DNA of 64,000 nt. Origin: Acanthosepion lycidas (taxonomy: Eukaryota > Mollusca > Cephalopoda > Sepiida > Sepiidae). The stretch covers positions 19,158,686-19,222,685 of the forward strand of contig OZ010577.1 of assembly GCA_963932145.1 (NCBI GenBank). The letters run 5' to 3'. Below the pieces are notes generated by a model. It had not been told where the DNA came from. It worked only from the letters and a program-made list of their open reading frames with translations, and made no database searches. Of the stretch, positions 43,266 to 54,794 are shown piece by piece; the first letter of the stretch is position 1; the number at the start of each line of letters is the position of its first letter. Position numbers and translations under genes: made by a program.

Positions 43266-44322
43266 ATTCTCTGTTTGTCTCTCTCTCTCTCTCTCTCTGG
43301 ATTCTCTGTTTGTCTCTCTCTCTCTCTCTCTCTGGATTCTCTGTTTGTCTCTCTCTCTCTCTGGATTCTCTGTTTGTCTCTCTCTCTCTCTGGATTCTCT
43401 GTTTGTCTCTCTCTCTCTCTGGATTCTCTGTTTGTCTCTCTCTCTCTCTGGATTCTCTGTTTGTCTCTCTCTCTCTCTGGATTCTCTGTTTGTCTCTCTC
43501 TCTCTCTGGATTCTCTGTTTGTCTCTCTCTCTCTCTGGATTCTCTGTTTGTCTCTCTCTCTCTCTGGATTCTCTGTTTGTCTCTCTCTCTCTCTGGATTC
43601 TCTGTTTGTCTCTCTCTCTCTCTGGATTCTCTGTTTGTCTCTCTCTCTCTCTGGATTCTCTGTTTGTCTCTCTCTCTCTCTGGATTCTCTGTTTGTCTCT
43701 CTCTCTCTCTGGATTCTCTGTTTGTCTCTCTCTCTCTCTGGATTCTCTGTTTGTCTCTCTCTCTCTCTGGATTCTCTGTTTGTCTCTCTCTCTCTCTGGA
43801 TTCTCTGTTTGTCTCTCTCTCTCTCTGGATTCTCTGTTTGTCTCTCTCTCTCTCTGGATTCTCTGTTTGTCTCTCTCTCTCTCTGGATTCTCTGTTTGTC
43901 TCTCTCTCTCTCTGGATTCTCTGTTTGTCTCTCTCTCTCTCTGGATTCTCTGTTTGTCTCTCTCTCTCTCTGGATTCTCTGTTTGTCTCTCTCTCTCTCT
44001 GGATTCTCTGTTTGTCTCTCTCTCTCTCTGGATTCTCTGTTTGTCTCTCTCTCTCTCTGGATTCTCTGTTTGTCTCTCTCTCTCTCTGGATTCTCTGTTT
44101 GTCTCTCTCTCTCTCTGGATTCTCTGTTTGTCTCTCTCTCTCTCTGGATTCTCTGTTTGTCTCTCTCTCTCTCTGGATTCTCTGTTTGTCTCTCTCTCTC
44201 TCTGGATTCTCTGTTTGTCTCTCTCTCTCTCTGGATTCTCTGTTTGTCTCTCTCTCTCTCTCTCTCTCTCTGGATTCTCTGTTTGTCTCTCTCTCTCTCT
44301 CTCTCTCTCTGGATTCTCTGTT

Positions 44323-44355
<33 letters not shown>

Positions 44356-44365
44356 ATTCTCTGTT

Positions 44366-44398
<33 letters not shown>

Positions 44399-44408
44399 AT
44401 TCTCTGTT

Positions 44409-44441
<33 letters not shown>

Positions 44442-44451
44442 ATTCTCTGTT

Positions 44452-44484
<33 letters not shown>

Positions 44485-44591
44485 ATTCTCTGTTTGTCTC
44501 TCTCTCTCTCTCTGGATTCTCTGTTTGTCTCTCTCTCTCTCTCTGGATTCTCTGTTTGTCTCTCTCTCTCTCTCTCTGGATTCTCTGTTTT

Positions 44592-44632
<41 letters not shown>

Positions 44633-44815
44633 ATTCTCTGTTTTTGTCTCTCTCTCTCTCTCTCTCTCTCTCTGGATTCTCTGTTTGTCTCTCTCTCTCT
44701 CTCTCTCTCTGGATTCTCTGTTTGTCTCTCTCTCTCTCTCTCTCTCTGGATTCTCTGTTTGTCTCTCTCTCTCTCTCTCTGGATTCTCTCTCTCTCTCTC
44801 TCTCTCTCTCTGGAT

Positions 44816-44852
<37 letters not shown>

Positions 44853-44854
44853 AT

Positions 44855-44885
<31 letters not shown>

Positions 44886-45078
44886 GGATTCTCTGTCTCT
44901 CTCTCTCTCTGGATTCTCTGTTTGTCTCTCTCTCTCTCTCTCTCTCTGGATTCTCTGTTTGTCTCTCTCTCTCTCTCTCTCTCTGGATTCTCTGTTTGTC
45001 TCTCTCTCTCTCTCTCTCTCTGGATTCTCTGTTTGTCTCTCTCTCTCTCTGGATTCTCTGTTTGTCTCTCTCTCTCTA
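43120..45078. repeat. 29-bp minisatellite, about 60 units
   Basis: The unit is GGATTCTCTGTTTG followed by (TC)n. From 43334 to 44233 the GGATTC starts are spaced exactly 29 bp for 31 intervals. Before and after this core the TC part varies in length (25-53 bp units), and after 44580 variants such as CTGTTTTTG and CTCTGTCTC appear. Because 29 is not a multiple of three and the unit lacks stops, all three forward frames stay open for over 580 codons (for example SLSLWILCLSLSLSGFSVCL). These frames are not genes. Confidence 0.97.
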
Positions 45079-46640
45079 TCTATCTATATATGATGAACTA
45101 TAAATAAACACATTTGCTGAGATTGTCGCTCTTTTCTGTTTCTTCCATTACTACTTATCAGGACATACCGTTTGGTTTCACAGACCCTCCCTGCTTCCTT
45201 CTCTTTTACGCGTGATTGTAAAACCAAAACATATGCATCAGCAAACCTCGATTACGTAAAAGTAGTAAGTAGTGTTATTCGTCCAACACTGTCTTTTCTT
45301 TTTTTTACTCGTCACAACAATGCGTTTATGAACCCGGGTAACTGTGACCCAATAAATCTTTTATAAGCGCATCTTGGACAATACATTAAAAAAGGATTTT
45401 TTTTTCTAACTGTAGATAATAAGAATGTTAAGAGAATCTAGAGAAGTTTATCGCTGAACGATCATTTCACTTTTTGAGTTTTTTTTTCCCACTTTTACTC
45501 TTTTTAATCTCGTTCGTAAATATAGGTGGCATTTACTTTTTAAATTTAGGTAGTGGGCGGGAAATATGGACTCTCTTTTTTTTTCTATTTGGGATAGATT
45601 TACAATTTTATACACGTTTCGAACGCACACGTCTGCACATATCTCCTTCCTTGGTCCCATTCTGATGTACTCACAAGCGCGCGCACACACGCACACATCG
45701 TTCTTGTTGAATATTCTGCCTGGTTTTGTTCAAACAAGTCTGCTCTTCTTTGTCGGTCAACAAGAGACTGAATGACTGCAAAATTTTATTTATTCTTTTA
45801 AGTGTGGGTGTGAAAGGATTTCTTCCTCTAAAAACAGCAGCTACAACATTACTCCTGCCCTTCCTCCTTTGCCTTTCTTTTTCCTCTTCTCCTCCTCCCC
45901 TCCCCCTCTGATTTCACTCGCGTCGTTCTTCATCATCGCCGAAAAGGATTCAGAATCTCTCCTGCCCTTTAAATAATGTTTGATACAATAATATTAAGTT
46001 TAGGGTTCTTACTCAAAAACAAATTTACTATCCTCATAAATTAACAGGAGTAGAACTTAATCTCGCCTATTGCTTTTCTTCTGGCTAATTCTGAAGTCAA
46101 CTATTTGTACTGCTACGAAAGTTAGCAAGTAATTTCCTTCATCTACTCTCTACCCACGAACCTGATGAAATATTTTTGGGTAGTTTTACATTTCATATCC
46201 TAATTATCTGTAACACACTGTATTATTATATAAAAATAAAACTGGTATCACTGCACTAGAAATAAATATTATTTAAGTTGGCCAGAGTTTAGCATCCCAA
46301 ACATGGATGTTATGAAATTTGTACAACAAAAATGAAAAAAAAAAAGAAAAATACTAACTAGTTCGAAGATTGGTTATTTTTATAATCAGGACGGCTTTCG
46401 GTTTGTGCGTACTAATAGAAAATTGCTGAAATGAGTGAAACCAGAGAAGAATGTGGGGAAAGTTATTAGATTTGTTGATGATAGCTTGTATTTTGTAACT
46501 GACCAACTGAATGTCCTCAGAACAGCCGCGATAATTTAGGACGAAAGTGCACTTCTAGTTCAGTAGTTGAATTTTTTTTCTTGACCAGTCTTTTTTCTTT
46601 GCTTAGTTACAGCGCAAAGCCATTTATCTCAAAAACTTGT
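45079..46640. other. repeat-poor stretch, no exon confirmed
   Basis: More CpG than most of the window (for example TTTTACGCGTGATTG, CTCACAAGCGCGCGCACACA, TTCACTCGCGTCGTTCTTCA) and no transposon recognised. Possible gene flank or intron. Confidence 0.35.
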
Positions 46641-46646
46641 TCAGCC

Positions 46647-46648
<2 letters not shown>

Positions 46649-46690
<42 letters not shown>
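46649..46690. repeat. poly-T tract (42 bp)
   Basis: Uninterrupted T run, adjacent to the SINE head on its right, so it may be that element's A tail seen on the reverse strand. Confidence 0.95.
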
Positions 46691-46699
46691 CATCAAATA

Positions 46700-46830
46700 T
46701 CAGGAATCGGTTCCAACATCATCAAAACGAGGAGAGGTGGGAAAAAATATGAAGAAAAGCCTCAGGCGAGTTTTGAACTCCTCTTCTAATTCTCTGAATT
46801 CGCCCTTTGATGACGGCACGTCATAGAAGG
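46700..46830 (-). mobile_element. tRNA-derived SINE, second type
   Basis: The reverse strand reads ATGACGTGCCGTCATCAAAG, then AGAGGAGTTCAAAACTCGCC then TGAGGCTTTTC, matching the B-box side of 28078-28165. The long T run to its left would be its A-rich 3' end. Confidence 0.5.
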
Positions 46831-46976
46831 AACTTATTTGTCCGTGTCAAGTTTTTTTAAAAAAAGAAAAAAGTGCAGTGATCCCCCCCCCCTCACACAC
46901 ACATACACACCCTCTTCCAACTACCATTTTGAGATATTTGGGTAGAGGCCACTAATATTATTGTCTCTCTTTTCAG

Positions 46977-47123
46977 GGAAGTTCTTACTGGGTGTGGTTT
47001 CTCCAATGACAAGATTAATTTCCCCGTTAAGTATTAGTTGCTGCCTATACACAGCCCTTTTGAAAGTGTTAAAGTGGAAAATTATGAATTTGACGTCTCC
47101 ACAGTCACTTGAAGGCGATCTGG
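46977..47123 (+). CDS. candidate internal exon, product unrecognised
   Basis: Acceptor TTGTCTCTCTTTTCAG ends at 46976 and a good donor, CTGG|GTAAGG, follows 47123, giving 147 nt. One frame is open across it and well beyond (KFLLGVVSPMTRLISPLSIS...). A second frame has two short protein-like runs, EVLTGCGFSNDKINFPVKY and PFESVKVENYEFDVSTVT, separated by a stop. No family recognised. Splice signals alone are weak proof. Confidence 0.25.
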
Positions 47124-47404
47124 GTAAGGGCGGGGCTGGTTATTTGAGAGGTCTTTCATTTATGTTTTGCTTTTTTGACGGATTCGAAAATAGATTAGGT
47201 AGGTATCAGTATCCTTCTCTATCGCCACTGCCACCACCAATTATCGTATGTACGCTTACAGCATCTGGAATAACAGGCGAGTCTTCCAGATACCAAAGAT
47301 CCGCCGGGTTGGAGATATATTTTTGGGAGAAGACCTTTTGGTTGTATAGAATTGTTCGAGGTTCTTACCTTCGAGATAGATAGAGATATATATATATATT
47401 ATAT

Positions 47405-47435
<31 letters not shown>

Positions 47436-48605
47436 TTTTTTTAACTTTTTGGCGCAAGAAATTTATTAGACTTTAAAAAAAAAAAAAAATTGAACATTGG
47501 ATTGATTGTAAAAAGTTTTTCGGTAATTTTGAATGATCAAAGATGTGGGCCAAGTTGTGTTTGGGGTCGAATGAGTAGCTACTTGGCAGTGGCTTTAAGG
47601 TACGCGTATTTGATTAGGGAAAGAGGGTGGCTGAGAAAATAAGTATTGCTCTCGTTTCAAAAAAAATTTATGATCAATATTTTAAATTTTAATAACGTCA
47701 TTTAAAATTACTATAGAAAATTAAATAAAATCTAGGAATTTTTAGTTTCAAATGTTATTTCACGACTATAAATGAATTTTTAATTTTAAAGAAATTTAAT
47801 AATTTTTTTTTTTTTTTTTTTTTTTTTTAATACATTATGTTGACAAATTATAATAATTATATTTATTTTTATTTCATTGCTGCATTTAAAAATATTTTGG
47901 TGCCTTTTTCCTACCTTCAAGCCAGGATCAGAATTTATCCATTTTTTTTCCTACAACCTTTGGAGATTCAGTCAATAAAAGAAAAAAATGGATTCCATTT
48001 TAAAAGATTCTATCCAACAAATGAGTTGAAGCGAAAGAACATCGTTTTGTTTTGGTTTTACTTTTAGTTTTATATTTTAATTTTTCCTCCATTTATACGT
48101 TAAATAATATACGATTATTCAAAATATTTTTGATATAAAAATGTTAATAAACCTTTCTTATTATTATTATTATTTTTATTATTGCCTGTAATTAATTTCT
48201 TAAATGGTCTTTTCTTTTATGAAAAAAAAAAAATCTAACAAATAAATATCAACTATAAATGAGTTAAAAAAAATTTTTAACTAATGTGGTTATTTTTTTA
48301 ACTTAAAAATAACCACATGTATCATTCTCTAACACTTCCTGTCAAATTGAAATAAAATATTATGGTGAGAAATCCTGAAGGTTTTGTTTTTTTTAAAGAA
48401 GGTAATTTAGGTTAAGTATCGGTACTTCATTAACTTAGAGAACAAATGGTAAGAAAATTAATTTTTATTAATGAAGTGTAACATTTAATTCCAATGACTC
48501 TAGCCAAAAGATGAAGTTAGGATTTACAATAAAGAATAATAAATTCGTTGTTTTACTTTTTATAAAGGAAAGAGAAATAGGCAAGCAGCTGAAAGAATAG
48601 CCTAA
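47124..48605. other. no gene seen; TA/T tracts and a small hairpin
   Basis: TA and T runs at 47384-47442 and 47803-47828. A hairpin of about 14-bp arms, ATGTGGTTATTTTT / AAAAATAACCACAT, lies at 48283-48318. No repeat family recognised. Confidence 0.4.
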
Positions 48606-48609
48606 GAGA

Positions 48610-49060
48610 AAACTAGTATGTCTATATTTCTGAGATGAGGTACATTTTTGGACTATTGTCCTCATTTTTGTCGCTATATTTATTATAACAACACATGGCA
48701 CAGTGCCATATTTATTCCAACAACACATGGCACAGTGGATAAAGACGTTAATTAGATCCAGTGACAGGACCCAAAGAGTGTGAGTTCAATACCTGGTTAC
48801 GGCAGTGGAGAACTTGGAGAGGGGATTTAACAGGAGATAACTGATAATTGACATCCATTAGACATGTCATGTGGAACTAGAACAGTCTACCCCAGTGAGC
48901 GAAATAAAAGGTTCAGTTCGACATTCCAACCACCTGAAGAAGGCCGGAGCATACAACGGCCGAAATGTAACAAATATGGCGACAAAGATGAGGACAATAG
49001 CCCAAATAATGTAAATAGTGAAGAAAAAACTAGTCAGAAATATGCAATTAAGCATCAAAA
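48610..49060 (+). mobile_element. fold-back tRNA-headed SINE
   Basis: A reverse-strand tail fragment (TATATTTCTGAGATGAGGTA, GGACTATTGTCCTCATTTTT, about 48620-48692) precedes a forward full copy: head CATGGCACAGTGGATAAAGA at about 48725, B-box-like GTGAGTTCAATACCTGG, body CTGAAGAAGGCCGGAG and tail GACAAAGATGAGGACAATAG. ACACATGGCACAGTG is duplicated at 48692 and 48723. Confidence 0.8.
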
Positions 49061-49089
49061 TACCTTTTTTACAGTCAGGCTGATGATTT

Positions 49090-49165
49090 GATAGGTTGGT
49101 TGATTTTATTTAGCGGCATATCAACCTCTATGGGTTATTTAATGCTGAAATCAAAATATTTTATT
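49090..49165 (-). mobile_element. 3' end of the 17.7-kb retroposon family
   Basis: GGTTGGTTGATTTTATTTAG, CGGCATATCAACCTCTATGG and GTTATTTAATGCTGAAATC. Same orientation as the 38703 copy. Confidence 0.7.
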
Positions 49166-49272
49166 TGAATATAGTTTTTTTTTTTTTCATGATTTTAGTT
49201 AGCTAAATATATTTTGATTCCTTCAACAATTGTTGGTCATTTTGCTACAATGTATTGTAGGTAATTTTACTA

Positions 49273-49730
49273 CAGGCTGCCATACATAAATTGTCTAAAT
49301 TACCCAAAAATGAAAATAATTCTGACATATCATTTTAACAGATATATTTACCAAAATTACGCAAAAATATCTTGAAATACTAAAGATTAAATTTATTCAA
49401 TAAAATCGGCATTGGCTTCAACCATGGCCTCCAGATGACTTCAGAATCTCCTGCATCTCTTCTGGACAGTCTCCTTGTTTAAGATGGTGAATGCTATGAT
49501 AATCCTTGCCTTCAGTTCATCTTTGGTGTTACAAAGAATTTTGTTGGTCTCTTGCTTAACTGCATCCCCACACATAATAATCAAGCAGGTTGCAGTCTGT
49601 GAAGTTAAGTGTAGTAAGGGGTGATGTGGTCATAGAAATTGTCTGACAGTCATAACTAGGTTCTCCTGCTTATGTGGCATGGTGCAGAGTCCTGTTGCCA
49701 GACATAGGGTCTTCCAGGAGCCACCCTCTT
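49273..49730 (-). mobile_element. mariner deletion derivative, left half (same family as 25863)
   Basis: Starts with the left terminal repeat CAGGCTGCCATACATAAATT and follows the 25863 copy through the transposase C-terminus (TTGGCTTCAACCATGGCCTC, TTTGTTGGTCTCTTGCTTAA, TGCAGAGTCCTGTTGCCAGA). It stops at CCACCCTCTT (49730). The missing right half begins at the matching base at 57083. Confidence 0.8.
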
Positions 49731-49801
49731 TCCTTGAAGCAAAGTTAAATTACAATCTATCTATACGACCGATTGTTAGTTAATATGCACAGACTCACCC
49801 C

Positions 49802-49804
<3 letters not shown>

Positions 49805-49854
<50 letters not shown>

Positions 49855-49897
49855 CTCGTGTGCATATATATATATATATATATATGTGCGTGTGTAG
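49805..49897. repeat. compound TA/CA/TA/TG microsatellite
   Basis: TA run, CA run, a short GC-containing spacer, a second TA run and a TG run. Confidence 0.95.
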
Positions 49898-49899
49898 TT

Positions 49900-49995
49900 T
49901 TTTTCAATCCACCTTAAGCAAGGCAATAATGCCACTAAATGCAAAGGGCTACTTGAAGTGAAAAAGAATGAAAAGACTTTAGAAATAACTGTAAA
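49900..49995 (-). mobile_element. LINE 3' end, jockey/CR1-like (short copy)
   Basis: TTCAATCCACCTTAAGCAAG then GCAATAATGCCACTAAATGC is the complement of the family's 3' terminus. Only the last 100 bp or so is present. Confidence 0.6.
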
Positions 49996-50039
49996 GCCAA
50001 TCCTAAACAGAAAACAAGAGATAATCTTCTACTGTTCAA

Positions 50040-50192
50040 AAGACTGGGGAGGAGTGTGAACTGGACAATAGGCAAACCTATCTACTCTTATTGATATATA
50101 GGTACTGACCAGGTTTGACATTGCTTAACTTTGGTAATCTGATGAGAACTAGCCTTTCAATGTAATATGGAATACCAGATGTTCTAAGTATG
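50040..50192 (-). mobile_element. 5S rRNA-derived SINE, includes the 5' half
   Basis: The reverse strand reads TTCCATATTACATTGAAAGG, CTAGTTCTCATCAGATTACC, AAAGTTAAGCAATGTCAAAC then CTGGTCAGTACCT, aligning with 5S rRNA from the CCATACCACC region through the GTTAAGCA box to the TGGTTAGTACTTG region. This is the best evidence that the head of the family is 5S. Confidence 0.7.
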
Positions 50193-50299
50193 GGTGTGTG
50201 CCAGTGGGGGGGGGCAGATAATAGCTCAGGAGGAGAAATCAGTCAAGTTTGTTGCATTCATATACACGTAAATATTGTTGGGAAAGCTATGACTCCATC

Positions 50300-50390
50300 T
50301 GTTTTCAAATCTATGTATAAATAGCAGGACAGACTCTGCCCTATAGCCTTGGTTGGCCACCAGTCTCGGAGAAAATATGTTGCTGGTATT
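50300..50390 (+). repeat. dispersed repeat D (copy 2)
   Basis: TAAATAGCAGGACAGACTCT, GCCCTATAGCCTTGGTTGGC and CACCAGTCTCGGAGAAAATA, matching 39105-39175. Confidence 0.6.
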
Positions 50391-50399
50391 TTTACTATA

Positions 50400-50550
50400 A
50401 AAATGTTTATACTTTCATACTTGCTGGGACCCTAACCAATGCTATCACTCTGGGTCAGCAATTAAGAGGTGGTTCCATGCTCCTTAAAACCTCCCAATCA
50501 GAGGCCTTGCTGCCAGGGGTAGTTTATCATCATACTCAGGACAGGACTGT
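50400..50550 (-). mobile_element. 5' part of the 17.7-kb retroposon family
   Basis: TGCTGGGACCCTAACCAATG, AATTAAGAGGTGGTTCCATG, CAGAGGCCTTGCTGCCAGGG and TAGTTTATCATCATACTCAG are the complement of the block at 17750-17895. Confidence 0.75.
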
Positions 50551-50865
50551 ACAGTTAATGAATGTGAAATGTTTCCCCCATAAGGAAATTGCTAATATTA
50601 CCATTATCACATAGTTAATAAGTTGACCTTTTCTATGTAAGATCTGACCTTGCCTTTTAAGTATTAGGAAAAGAAATAATTACAGCTTGAATATGGTTTG
50701 AAGATTGTGTGGTCAAGCTTAGTATAGCATAAAACCAAAAAAGAAATTTGATTCTCAAACTGAAACTCAATCTTCCAAATGGAAATGACTTGTCTACCTG
50801 CCTTGAAAATCTTACATTTTATGCCATGTAACATAACAAAGAATATTTTAGAATACTGGCTGATG
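50551..50865. other. no gene seen
   Basis: Unassigned spacer. Confidence 0.35.
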
Positions 50866-50869
50866 TCAT

Positions 50870-51110
50870 TCTGCTTATTTTTACATTTCTTCTTGCCTCA
50901 GCTATGGGTTAAATAGCAGAGTATAGTGGTCTTTCTAGATTTAGTTGGCAATGAGACTAGAAGAATAACTCTGAATCCATCACTGGTTGTGTGTGGGGCT
51001 TGCAACTCCACCTTGTAAAAAGCCTACTTGCTATGGAAGCCACAGTGGCAACACTACCCTAGTGAGACTGTGGCCTGCCCTGTACTTTATATGAAGTGAA
51101 GAGAACTTGC
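50870..51110 (+). repeat. dispersed repeat D (copy 3, diverged)
   Basis: TGCCTCAGCTATGGGTTAAA then TAGCAGAGTATAGTGG aligns with the start of the D copies. The later part (GCCTACTTGCTATGGAAGCC, GTGGCCTGCCCTGTAC) corresponds loosely to 39230-39300. Confidence 0.45.
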
Positions 51111-51194
51111 TTTCTTTCTCTCTCTACCCCCCCAAAAAGGTGATGATTTTTTGGTGTGTGTGGGGTAAGTTAATCTTGTATGGCAGAAACTATA

Positions 51195-51330
51195 ATAGTC
51201 TTACACGCCCATCACTACTAAACTGATACATACTTGACCAGAGAGCAGTGGTTAGTTGGGCAGTTGAATTTGTATACTTAATGTTCTGCACTTGTAGCCC
51301 AGACTAAAATAAGCATAGCAAATAAAATAA
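51195..51330 (+). mobile_element. probable 5S rRNA-derived SINE, diverged
   Basis: AGTCTTACACGCCCATCACT resembles a 5S start, and TGCACTTGTAGCCCAGACTA then AAATAAGCATAGCAAATAAA resembles the family tail. The middle is poorly matched. Confidence 0.4.
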
Positions 51331-51374
51331 CTATTATTATGGACAGATAGATCTTTGCTTGATTTCATGCCCTT

Positions 51375-51690
51375 ATTTTTAAAGTTTGTTTATATGTCTA
51401 ATGTCCTCATCTTGGTTATTATCACAACATTTCAGCCATTGTATCCTTGGGCCTTCTTCAGGTCTCTCTCAATCCATGTGACCTCCAGGGAATTTCAAAT
51501 TGAACACTTTTAGTCAAGAGGGTTAGATTGTTAGATTCTACTCTCTGTCTACAGATATCTTCTTTTTTTTTTCCTTTTTTTTTTCTTCAAGTATTGCTCA
51601 ATCATTGCTAGTTCTTTTATTGTCCCATTTCAACCAAGTTGCCTAATTATTATGCTACCAAATTCACAAACAAATCCATTGTCAGATAGT
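51375..51690 (-). mobile_element. tRNA-derived SINE
   Basis: Tail TGTCTAATGTCCTCATCTTG, body GGGCCTTCTTCAGGTC and CAGGGAATTTCAAATTGAAC, and an eroded head (ATTATGCTACCAAATTCACA). The B box is barely visible. Confidence 0.65.
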
Positions 51691-52910
51691 TTGATCATAT
51701 TTTTAAAATTTTAAAGGAAAAGAAAACTTAAAACAATATCAGTTAACATGTTAAACTTTTCTCTCTCTGCCCAATTATCAAAATACAGATATTTTGTCCT
51801 CCACAAGTGACTTCATTTTAAATTTGATACAATTTTGAAAATTCTTGTTCTTTCAAAAAACAAATTTTCTTACATCATGGTATTATTTAAATATTAACTT
51901 CTTTAATATGTTATGTAAATAAGTTAACATCATATTAAAAAAATGAAAGAAAAATTCATAATTTACAAGCCTTATTACAATTACTATTATTTGCCAGCTC
52001 AAATTTTAATATATCTGGAATATTTTCATACCAATTCTTTTTAAATTATTTGATTTATTTTATCTGTTTGTTTTCTTCATTCTTGTTTTCAATAAATTCT
52101 GTATTCATGTCTTTCTAATTTGACAGAATTTGAGAACATGCAAATAGTGTTTATTAAAATTACAGGTTATCAAAATCAGTCAGTTGTAAACACTTTTATT
52201 TAAAATCATTATTTCAAGTCAAATTTTGTCTTAATTTTATTTTATTTTTTATGTCAAGTTGTTTTGCTTACTGTTATCAACTGGTTGTTGTTATCAAAAA
52301 AGACCTTGCCTCCCCCCAATCACTAGAAGTGTCTTCCTAGATATTATATAAAAGGAGTAAACTAGTACATTTATTTAAAATCTTTATTTTAAACTTTAAG
52401 GAGTACAAGCGAGTTTTTGTCATATCAAAAAGTTATTTCCAGGCTTTGAAATGAAATATTTTTCCTTTTATATCTTTAACTTTCTGAGATTCTGCTCCCA
52501 ACAAATTCTGTTAAATATCAAGTGATTTCCTATTTACAGAATTTCTATTATTATCAATAAGCTTTTATTATTATTATTATTAGCAAGGATACCTGGTTTT
52601 GCCTGGGCCAAGTTTCTTTCCTTTTCTCTGTTATGCAGCCATTTCTTTGAGAGTTGCAGATACTGTAAGATGGTAGTTTAAAGTCGTGATTCAATGAAAC
52701 CAAACAATGGCTTAGAAAATCCACAAAGTAAATGGTGGATGATTTTTTTTTTTTTTTTTTTTTTTTAGGGGGAGGAGAGAGATGGTTGAGTTTTATGACT
52801 GCGTAGACAGTAAACAATATAAATAGTGGCCACCTGCTAACTGCAGAGACTTAAAGTAACTAAGTACAAACTTTTGAGATGAAGTGCCACTCTCTCTCTT
52901 TTTTTTTTTT
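51691..52910. other. no gene seen
   Basis: AT-rich; ATT repeat at 52563-52581 and T run 52743-52766. No family recognised. Confidence 0.35.
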
Positions 52911-52914
52911 TTTT

Positions 52915-53765
52915 TTTTTTTAAACAATTCACCCAGAGCAAGGTGGGAGTGCCAATAGTACACAAGGGGCTGCAGAGAGTATAAGTAAGGGAAAAGACTG
53001 GGTATTGGGGGGGGGGTGAGAATAAGAAGAACAGACAGAGGAGGATAAAAAAAATACAGGGATCAAGATAACAGAAGATATCAATTGACATTATATTTAA
53101 AATTTTGAAGATTATAGTTATCAGGGAAGCAAGTAAGAGGAAGGGAATTCCACTGTTGAAGTGCAAGAGAATAAGCTGTTGGAGTAGAAGTGGCAGTTAC
53201 ATTTAACTATTTCGACAGTAAAAGAGTGGGACCAAAATGCCAACCTAGTAGCATGCTTAAATTCATGCAGTCCGGGCACCAGTGAAAATAGCTCATCAGA
53301 GCAGATGCAATGAAAATATTTATAGAAAACAAAGAGGGATACCACATTACGTCAAGTCAGGATAGATTACATTGCATATACATCTTTGGATTTTGTCAAA
53401 AACCTTGAGATGAACAGCGGGGACATCAGACCATATATAGCATGGACGAATGGTAGATTTGTAGATGTGAAGGATGAACTCTGACAAGAAAAACTTTCTG
53501 GCATGACACAAAGAATTAACTTTTCTTTTTGTAGATGCAGCAATTCAAATTCAATCTAGCTGGAAGTTAGAAAATTTCAGTTGTAGGCTGTCAGTTAAAA
53601 TGGTCTGCTGCCTATTATCATCAGTCAAGATATAGAGATGAGCAAAGCGATAATACACAGTTTGTGTTCTGGTCAAAGGTAAGATCTGGTCCATGAGAAA
53701 ATAGTAGCAGCAAAATGATCCCAGATATCAACTAATGTACCTTTCTGACCATACCAAGCAAATCA
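52915..53765 (-). mobile_element. LINE 3' end, jockey/CR1-like (copy G, longest)
   Basis: The reverse strand reads KVNSLCHARKFF, YKSTIRPC then YIWSDVPAVH, KIQRCICNVI, VSLFVFYKYFHCICSDELFS, LVPGLHEFKHATRLAFWSHS, HFNSGIPFLLLASL, FKILNIMSIDIF. 3' end at left: CAATTCACCCAGAGCAAGGT. The frame changes several times and stops occur. An N-terminal RT piece may continue to about 53765. Confidence 0.75.
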
Positions 53766-53770
53766 ATAAA

Positions 53771-54002
53771 TAATCAACCAATATAATGAAAATACAATTT
53801 TAATTTCCCACCAGGGTGAAATTTTCACCTTTGTTGGTACCCTTGTGAACATGGCCTCACCTAATTCTTCTTCACATTGACAGTAGCTAGAATAAAATAA
53901 ATATAGTGATTCATTCAACTTTACATAGCAGTTCAATAGGGTTTAACATTTTTGTAGTTGTTTCTTTTATATATGGTTTGTTCTATTATAATTTATAACA
54001 TT

Positions 54003-54034
<32 letters not shown>

Positions 54035-54790
54035 CCCTTAAAATCTGATTTAAATGCTAAGGTTGTTACCACTTTCAGGGTTGAAAATGGATTAATTTGA
54101 ATAACTAAGCAATTATAAAAACCATCAAAACAATTGTTTATTTATAAAGATCAAAAAAGAAAAGATTGGAAATTAATAACAAAACTGCTTTTGAAAAAAA
54201 CTTTTTTTTTTTTTTTAATTTATTTAGTTGAATATATAAAATAGTCTTGTCCTGTAAGCAAGAACCAGTAAGTTGTTGCATTGTAACTTAAAATATAAGA
54301 TGTACATGTTAGTAGATATAAAAGTACATTTTTTTTTTTTTTTTTTTTTTTCTGATATCACAATTTTCTGATATTTGTATTCACACAGGAAACCAAATTT
54401 ATGTAATTAATTTTCATGGTTTGAACAAATGTGCACATACACATAAACTTTTAGCATTCTATACTGGATTAAATATCATGATTCCCATAGCATTATGGCT
54501 GAGAAGAGTGCAGACAAGTCAGATTCTTTTGTGCTTATTTTCTTAGAACTCAGAAAAAAAAAACAATTCTACAATTAACAGTTAATAGACCTGGCGTTAT
54601 CTCCTAGGAATATACTTTTATTTATATCAATACTTAATTAGAAATTACTCATTAACAAGTGGCCTGATTGAACTAGAAATCTCTTTAGTCTCCAAGTTAC
54701 ATCTTTTTAACAATATTATTCACTAATATATTGTTTCTGTCATATTTACAGTAGAAAATTTACACTAAAATTGGATTATTATAATTTAAA
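53771..54790. other. no gene seen; three long T runs
   Basis: T runs at about 54007-54034, 54203-54216 and 54330-54351. Otherwise AT-rich and unassigned. Confidence 0.4.
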
Positions 54791-54794
54791 CTCT

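Noticed and set aside
43120-45078. CRISPR-like array
   Set aside because: Spaced repeats are TC simple sequence with no unique spacers, in a eukaryotic context.
43077-45107. Three overlapping forward open frames of 580-676 codons
   Set aside because: They are translations of the 29-bp TC-rich minisatellite, whose unit has no stop in any forward frame.
48864-49091. 75-codon forward frame, and its twin at 15220-15465
   Set aside because: Both translate the same SINE body; similarity between them reflects the repeat, not a gene family.
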